From NCBI GenBank assembly GCA_017552165.1, contig JAFZCF010000204.1, positions 1-18,768 on the forward strand: DNA of 18,768 bases. The letters run 5' to 3'. The DNA is from Clostridia bacterium. Its GTDB lineage: Bacteria > Bacillota_A > Clostridia > Oscillospirales > CAG-272. The notes below the pieces were generated by a model that did not search any database, was not told the DNA's origin, and was given only the letters and a program-made list of their open reading frames with translations. Position 1 is the first letter of the stretch, and each line of letters opens with the position of its first letter. Position numbers and translations under genes: made by a program. This document shows positions 14,150 to 18,768 of the stretch, piece by piece.

Positions 14150-16915
14150 TCAGCAGTTTCCCAGGTTGAACGCGCTCAGGCTTTGAACTTTCTCCGAAAG
14201 ATTCGTCCGGACCCTCACGGTCTCTCCGGGATCTATCCACATGCATCCGTCGTCCGGTCTCAGAACATCGGAGTATTCCGGGCAGTCTAAATTGACGCAG
14301 ACCGCCGGTTTTTCAGACACGTTTTCGATCTCAACGAAACCGTCGCCGTGACAAAGCTCAAGGCGGCACTCGGGAAGCCCGAAAAGGCACCCGGTCTTTT
14401 CCTCATAGTTTGCAAAGTACCAGTTTCTCGAGATCTTCACGCCGTCCGTCGATTTGACGGTCGCGACGATAAACAGCGGCGCGGTCGCCGTCTGCTCCTT
14501 CGACAGAGTCACATGCCCGATTTCGGTGACCTTGTCTTTTATACCCCGAACGTCAAATCCGACAGAGCGTATTTCGTCAAGATTCCCGTTATAAACCGAG
14601 ACTGTTATCTCCGACGCCTCGCTCCCGTTGTCGTTAAGGAAGTAAACGGGAAGAGATACGTCTTTTCCGTACAGGCTCAAAGAGTCGAACAGAACAACCG
14701 AACAAACCGGTGCGAAGGCGTCCGAGACAAAGAACGAGCCAAGTTTCTGCGATCCGTACCAGTCGACCGTCGACCACGACGCCGCGGGATACGGATCGTT
14801 GAGTTTGTACATTATCGAGCCCGTGCAGACCGGGAAACGGCACCTCGCAAGTTCAAGCGTATGACGGACGCCGACTACCTGCGCAAGCTGCGAGCCCGTC
14901 ACGCACTTTTCGAGCGATTTCCCGTCGGTAAAAAGACCGACGTGCTGCTGCTCCCTGTTAAGGTCTCCCGCCTTGTTGAACATCGGCGTATGATGCGCGA
15001 GCACCGAATCGGGTGAAATTCCGAAGCCATCACCGGCAGAACTCTCATAGAACGCAAGTTCGTCCCCGGGAAGGAACTTTTTTATGGATTCGACGTTCGG
15101 CCAGCAGTCAACGCCGAATTCGCCGAAAAACGTGGAAGTCAGCCGCAGGTTGACCTGCGGATTCTGCCCGCCCCAGCTTGCATCGTAATTGTGCAGACTG
15201 CCTCCGTACGGCTCCTGACGGTGCCACGGCCGGGTATCATCCAGCTCAAGAGTCCGTTTACCCATAAGATTGAGGACCGTGGGGTCGAAAGCCGGATCGT
15301 CATCTTCAAGCGACGCTTTGCCTTCGTTCCCGCCGCACCACAGAAGGAGCGACGCGCGGTTCCTCAAACGCTTAACGTTGAGTTCGACTGTTTCGAGAAG
15401 GACGTTTTTCGGCTGGTAAACGTACGAATCCCAGGCGGTCGGCCATTCCTGAAATACCGCTATGCCGTACTCGTCGCAGAGATCGTAAAATTCGTCTGTC
15501 TCAACAAGTCCCCCGCCCCAGGCGCGAACCATATTGACGTTCTGGAGTTTCGCCGCGGAAAGGAACTGATCGTATCTTTCCTTCGTGAATCTCATCAGGG
15601 CGTCCATGGTGCACCAGCCGGTGCCCTTGATGAATACAGGCTCGCCGTTCAGACAGAATGTCCAGTTATATTTTCCCGGATCGGCGACAATATTACCGTC
15701 GGAATCCGACACGGGAAGCATTTCGATCGTCCTTATACCGAACCTTGCGGTGTAAAAATCAGTAACCTCGTTCCCGACAACGCAGTTAAGACGCAAAGTA
15801 TAGAGATTCTGATCCCCAAGCCCGTTCAGCGTCCACAGATGCGGATCGGGGATCCTGAACGTATACGTGACGTCCTCTCCCGGTTTTGCGTTGAACGCGA
15901 ATGAATACGACCCGCCTTCAAAATTGTACGGAACAATTTCCCCGCGAACGGTAACGCTCTCAGCAAAATCCGATATGACGGGACATGAAAGCTTCATGCT
16001 CCCGTCTGTTGAGACCGTCGCGATGAAAGGAGAATCGAATTCCGCCTCCGGTACCCGCACGATACGCACCGACCTCCATATTCCGAGTCCGGGAATGTCG
16101 GCGTAATGCCATCCGTACGTGCAGTTGAACGTTGCGGTGTCTATCCAGCCGAGGTTCAGCCACGGATTCCCGCCGCCGAAAAACGTCGGCATCTCGCCGG
16201 GCTTCCTCGCTCTGTCCGGCGCGCCGTACAGGAGGACGATGATCTCGTTTTCACCTTCACGGACTTTACCCGTGATGTCGAATACCGGTCCTCCGAACAT
16301 TCCGCGGTGCATGCCGAGCCTTTTGCCGTTTATCCAGACCATACAGTGCTCGCAGACGCCCCCGAACTCAAGTCTGAGGGCACTCTCCGAATCGCTCTTT
16401 GAAAGCGTGAACTTTTTCCTGAAGGTATAATCCTTTACGCTCGCAGCCCTTGCGAACTTATCGTTTTCACCCTCGTACGGGTCGGTTACCGGCTCGCCTT
16501 TGTCGTTCAACAGTCTGCCGGCGGCGATAAGCGCAGTGTGAACGCTTCCCGGGACCACGGCGTCTATCGTATCGTTGAACTCGCAGCTTTTCCCGAGACT
16601 GCTCTGCTCCATTTCCCAAACACCGTCGAGCGATATGTATTTATCAGTCTCGGAGACGTGCGCGCCCGTCTTTTCGAGCGTCAGTTCCCGCGTTACGTCG
16701 GAAAACGGTTTGCTTTCCGGTTTAAGGTAATTGTTGATCTCTTTCCAGTCAAGACTCATCGACATATCATACGGCTCCTTTGTCCCGCTGTCCCGACTTT
16801 CAGCGGTGCTATCACTGCCGGGAACGTCGTTTCCGTTTCTGCAGGACGAGCCACTGGCAAGCATCAAGACGGCGGTTAATAAGATTATTACTGTTTTTTT
16901 CGGTTCCCGAATCAT
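14150..16915 (-). CDS. Glycoside hydrolase family 2 lipoprotein, beta-mannosidase-like
   Basis: This 921-residue surface exo-glycosidase is expected to release beta-linked sugars by retaining hydrolysis. The N-terminus has a signal peptide ending SGSSC (Cys25, a slightly atypical lipobox) and a Ser/Asp/Glu linker. The sugar-binding jelly-roll (about 85-290) contains VPGSVHTALI (121-130), typical of beta-mannosidases. An Ig-like domain follows (about 300-395), then the catalytic TIM barrel (about 415-760). In the barrel, RAWGGG (464-469), EFYDLCDEYGIAVFQEW (475-491) and LLWCGGNEG place the acid/base at Glu531, and TFFGEFG places the nucleophile at Glu599. A further beta domain ends the protein. 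The start overlaps the isomerase stop as ATGA. The substrate could be a beta-mannoside, beta-glucosaminide or a related linkage. The lipid anchor puts cleavage outside the cell, before uptake by the solute-binding protein encoded next. Confidence 0.92.
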   Translation of the reverse strand: MIREPKKTVIILLTAVLMLASGSSCRNGNDVPGSDSTAESRDSGTKEPYDMSMSLDWKEINNYLKPESKPFSDVTRELTLEKTGAHVSETDKYISLDGVWEMEQSSLGKSCEFNDTIDAVVPGSVHTALIAAGRLLNDKGEPVTDPYEGENDKFARAASVKDYTFRKKFTLSKSDSESALRLEFGGVCEHCMVWINGKRLGMHRGMFGGPVFDITGKVREGENEIIVLLYGAPDRARKPGEMPTFFGGGNPWLNLGWIDTATFNCTYGWHYADIPGLGIWRSVRIVRVPEAEFDSPFIATVSTDGSMKLSCPVISDFAESVTVRGEIVPYNFEGGSYSFAFNAKPGEDVTYTFRIPDPHLWTLNGLGDQNLYTLRLNCVVGNEVTDFYTARFGIRTIEMLPVSDSDGNIVADPGKYNWTFCLNGEPVFIKGTGWCTMDALMRFTKERYDQFLSAAKLQNVNMVRAWGGGLVETDEFYDLCDEYGIAVFQEWPTAWDSYVYQPKNVLLETVELNVKRLRNRASLLLWCGGNEGKASLEDDDPAFDPTVLNLMGKRTLELDDTRPWHRQEPYGGSLHNYDASWGGQNPQVNLRLTSTFFGEFGVDCWPNVESIKKFLPGDELAFYESSAGDGFGISPDSVLAHHTPMFNKAGDLNREQQHVGLFTDGKSLEKCVTGSQLAQVVGVRHTLELARCRFPVCTGSIMYKLNDPYPAASWSTVDWYGSQKLGSFFVSDAFAPVCSVVLFDSLSLYGKDVSLPVYFLNDNGSEASEITVSVYNGNLDEIRSVGFDVRGIKDKVTEIGHVTLSKEQTATAPLFIVATVKSTDGVKISRNWYFANYEEKTGCLFGLPECRLELCHGDGFVEIENVSEKPAVCVNLDCPEYSDVLRPDDGCMWIDPGETVRVRTNLSEKVQSLSAFNLGNC

Positions 16916-18330
16916 CTGAATATCTCATACTCAATCCCGAGGATCTCGGCCACGGCAATGAGTTGATCGACATAATCGCCGTATACTCCGTGGATGTGAT
17001 TGCAAGGGAATTTTGAGATAAAATAATCCGCATCTACTTCAAGACGTGTGAACGCAACGGGCCACTGCGGGGTCGCTACCTTGCTCAGACGTTCATCCGT
17101 CGCCTCGTCGAATCTGACTATCTCGGCCGGAACGATCGATAGCCGGTATTCACCGTTGCGTCTCGCAAGCCGTGCGAGCGTGACCTTTCCCGGATGCGCT
17201 ATATGCCAGACCGACGCACCTCCGGCGGGGTAATCAACAGTTTCGGGCAGAAGCTTGACATTTTTCAGGTTATCGGCGGGGTCGTAAGAGCCGCCGGCGA
17301 AAAACGTGGCGTGAGTACCCGAATTTGAGAAATACCAGATATTGTTTTCTCCGTCATAATGTCTCACGTCCGCAAACAGTACGGGACTGCCGCTCAGATG
17401 CTTGAAGATCTGCATGGTCAAAGCGCCGTCCATGTCCGCCTCGGTAGCGGCGACTATCGGCTCGTGAGGTCCTTCCATATCGTAAGGATCGTTGAGGAAC
17501 GCCTCGGCAACGTCCATCGTCACGTAATTTTCCGTCACATCGCCGTGCGCTTTTATCCCGATGAAATCGAGCTTTTTCTCATCAATGATTTTCCTGAGTC
17601 CGAAATACGAACGGATCTGGGTGCGGAGTTTGCCGCGAGTCAGATTAGTCCCGTTGTACCCGATTTCTCCGCAGTTTTCTTCAAGCCACGAAAGTGCGCT
17701 TTCGACTCTTCCGGCGTCGATTGTGTTTCCCGCGCGGACGATATCTTCCTGCTCGATGTTTTCAACGTCTATGCCGAACATCCTCTGCCACTGCTCGAGA
17801 TTCGATACCGCAGTGTACATTCCAAGCGGTCTGCCCCCGAAATTGCCGAAGGTCAACCCGCGAAGGCGCTTGACTGCGGCACCGGCCTTGATGTAATTGA
17901 ACACCTTTTCAAAGACCGTGCTGTCTTCTATGCTCCCCCATATCCTCGTGTGCTTGATCCCGAGCTGATTAAGCGAACCGGATGCCGCGAGCATTCCGAC
18001 CATGCCGCATTTTTCGGGATGGAGATTCGAGAACAGTATAAACGGTCCGGGAGCAAAATTGGCAGCGACTACGCTGAACTGCGGGTAGCACCATATTGCG
18101 TAGTTGAATATCGTCATCTCGACGCCGGATTCGAGCAGCCTCTTGGCCTCCTCTTTTGCAGCAGTGTTGGAATTGATCACACGCTCCGCAACGACAACCT
18201 CAATCTCCCCGGTGGCCTCGAGGGCCTTCGCGAGGGAATCCTGATATTTCAGATTGGTTTCCAGCATATCGTCGTGGATATGCTGTCTGCCGTCCGACAT
18301 GGTCATTATCCCGACTTTGATCTTCTTCAT
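16912..18330 (-). CDS. L-fucose/L-arabinose isomerase-fold sugar isomerase
   Basis: This 472-residue protein has the layout of FucI/AraA-type aldose-ketose isomerases: alpha/beta N-terminal domains and a C-terminal beta domain, with Mn2+ as the usual cofactor. Family-like segments are FGNFGGRPLGMY (161-172), the metal-site region around AATEADMDGALTM (294-306) with Glu297, and CNHIHGVYGD (443-452), whose His residues probably close the site. At about 470 residues it is close to AraA in length and shorter than FucI (about 590). The ATG at 18328-18330 is chosen because a GAGGAG site lies about ten bases upstream and only one base separates it from the epimerase stop. A longer TTG-initiated version lacks a ribosome site. 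It likely makes the ketose that the adjacent epimerase and kinase use. The exact aldose is not predictable from sequence. Confidence 0.88.
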   Translation of the reverse strand: MKKIKVGIMTMSDGRQHIHDDMLETNLKYQDSLAKALEATGEIEVVVAERVINSNTAAKEEAKRLLESGVEMTIFNYAIWCYPQFSVVAANFAPGPFILFSNLHPEKCGMVGMLAASGSLNQLGIKHTRIWGSIEDSTVFEKVFNYIKAGAAVKRLRGLTFGNFGGRPLGMYTAVSNLEQWQRMFGIDVENIEQEDIVRAGNTIDAGRVESALSWLEENCGEIGYNGTNLTRGKLRTQIRSYFGLRKIIDEKKLDFIGIKAHGDVTENYVTMDVAEAFLNDPYDMEGPHEPIVAATEADMDGALTMQIFKHLSGSPVLFADVRHYDGENNIWYFSNSGTHATFFAGGSYDPADNLKNVKLLPETVDYPAGGASVWHIAHPGKVTLARLARRNGEYRLSIVPAEIVRFDEATDERLSKVATPQWPVAFTRLEVDADYFISKFPCNHIHGVYGDYVDQLIAVAEILGIEYEIFR

Positions 18331-18331
18331 T

Positions 18332-18768
18332 TCAACGGTTCTCCTCAAGTTTTCTTCTTATGAACGCGCATGCACCTTCCGCCATTTTATCCAGTTCACG
18401 CTCGTCGCAACTGCCGGAAAGATCGCGCCATATTTTGATGTCCCCTCCGACGGTGCCGCCCATTTTGACAAATGGCTCCATAACGATATGTCCGGTATAT
18501 CCGACGGCGTTCAGGCCTTTGCAAATCGAATCCCAGTCCATCTTGCCCATCCCCGGCGTTTTGCGGTTGGTCTCACCGATGTGGAAATGGCTCAGATACG
18601 GGCCGGCGGTCTTTATTGCTTCGATAAAATCGTCCTCTTCTATATTCATGTGGAATGCGTCGAGCAGTATGCGGCATGAAGGACTGTCAACGTCCTTACA
18701 ATACTGTACGGCTTCGTACGCCTGATTCAGGAGAATCTGTTCGAATCTGTTCACGACCTCCATGCAGA
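18332..18768 (-). CDS. D-psicose/D-tagatose 3-epimerase-family protein (5' end outside window)
   Basis: About 145 C-terminal residues are present; the reading frame stays open to the window edge, so the N-terminal half is missing. The fragment is close to D-allulose (psicose) 3-epimerases of the AP-endonuclease-2-like TIM barrel family, which invert C3 of free ketoses using Mn2+ or Co2+. Visible signatures are EVVNRFEQ at the window edge, ILLDAFHMNIEED with a metal-binding Asp, SHFHIGETNR with the ligand His and substrate-binding Arg, VMEPF with the catalytic Glu, and IWRDLSG near the end. It precedes the isomerase by one base. Together the two enzymes would convert an aldose to a ketose and then to its C3 epimer ahead of phosphorylation. 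The Met at 18761-18763 is internal, not the start. Confidence 0.92.
   Translation of the reverse strand, partial: CMEVVNRFEQILLNQAYEAVQYCKDVDSPSCRILLDAFHMNIEEDDFIEAIKTAGPYLSHFHIGETNRKTPGMGKMDWDSICKGLNAVGYTGHIVMEPFVKMGGTVGGDIKIWRDLSGSCDERELDKMAEGACAFIRRKLEENR

Noticed and set aside
14141..14163. Hairpin at the GH2 stop codon as a terminator
   Set aside because: The stem is short and interrupted by an AAA bulge, and on the transcribed strand it is followed by A, not U, so intrinsic termination is not expected.
17359..18363. Plus-strand open frame of 334 codons
   Set aside because: It is antisense to the well-supported sugar isomerase and has no domain signature.

Overview
The window is a tightly packed, single-direction stretch of bacterial chromosome: every convincing gene is on the minus strand, so it reads from high to low coordinates. 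Several features point to an uncultured, Gram-positive Clostridia-like bacterium (Bacillota), probably a polysaccharide user. These are strong GGAGG-type ribosome sites, two textbook sigma-A promoters, lipoprotein signals followed by Thr/Asp/Pro-rich linkers, a surface protein ending in a single membrane helix plus KKKK, and a sortase-like PDTAD tail. This is inference from sequence style only. I see no rRNA, tRNA, CRISPR array, insertion sequence or phage gene.

Region A (about 18768 down to 7077) is one long operon whose beginning lies outside the window. In transcription order it encodes: a D-psicose/D-tagatose 3-epimerase (5' end missing), a FucI/AraA-fold sugar isomerase, a GH2 beta-mannosidase-like lipoprotein, an extracellular solute-binding lipoprotein, an FGGY (xylulokinase-like) kinase, a phosphotriesterase-family (lactonase-like) metal hydrolase, a shikimate-dehydrogenase-like oxidoreductase, a cupin-type glucose-6-phosphate isomerase homologue, a D-2-hydroxyacid dehydrogenase and a KDPG/KHG-type aldolase. 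Most junctions are ATGA or TGATG overlaps or gaps of 1-11 bp, so the genes are translationally coupled. The set reads as glycoside capture and cleavage outside the cell, then aldose-ketose isomerisation and epimerisation, phosphorylation, redox and lactone steps, and a final retro-aldol cleavage to pyruvate. No single described pathway that I can recall contains this exact combination. Transporter permeases and a sugar-acid dehydratase are missing and may lie upstream.

Region B (7042 down to 1984) is a surface module driven by a perfect TTGACA-17-TATAAT promoter: two secreted LamG-domain proteins with different C-terminal anchors, then a 1011-residue lipoprotein of unrecognised family. A terminator-like hairpin ends 10 bases before the start codon of that lipoprotein. 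A second strong terminator ends the module.

Region C (1919 down to 8) has its own extended -10 promoter driving a DeoR-family regulator. After a 238-bp gap comes a PfkB-family sugar kinase. The regulator is a natural candidate to control regions A and B. The hexamer CAAACG/CGTTTG occurs twice at the region B promoter and twice at or near the regulator promoter, and could mark a shared operator.
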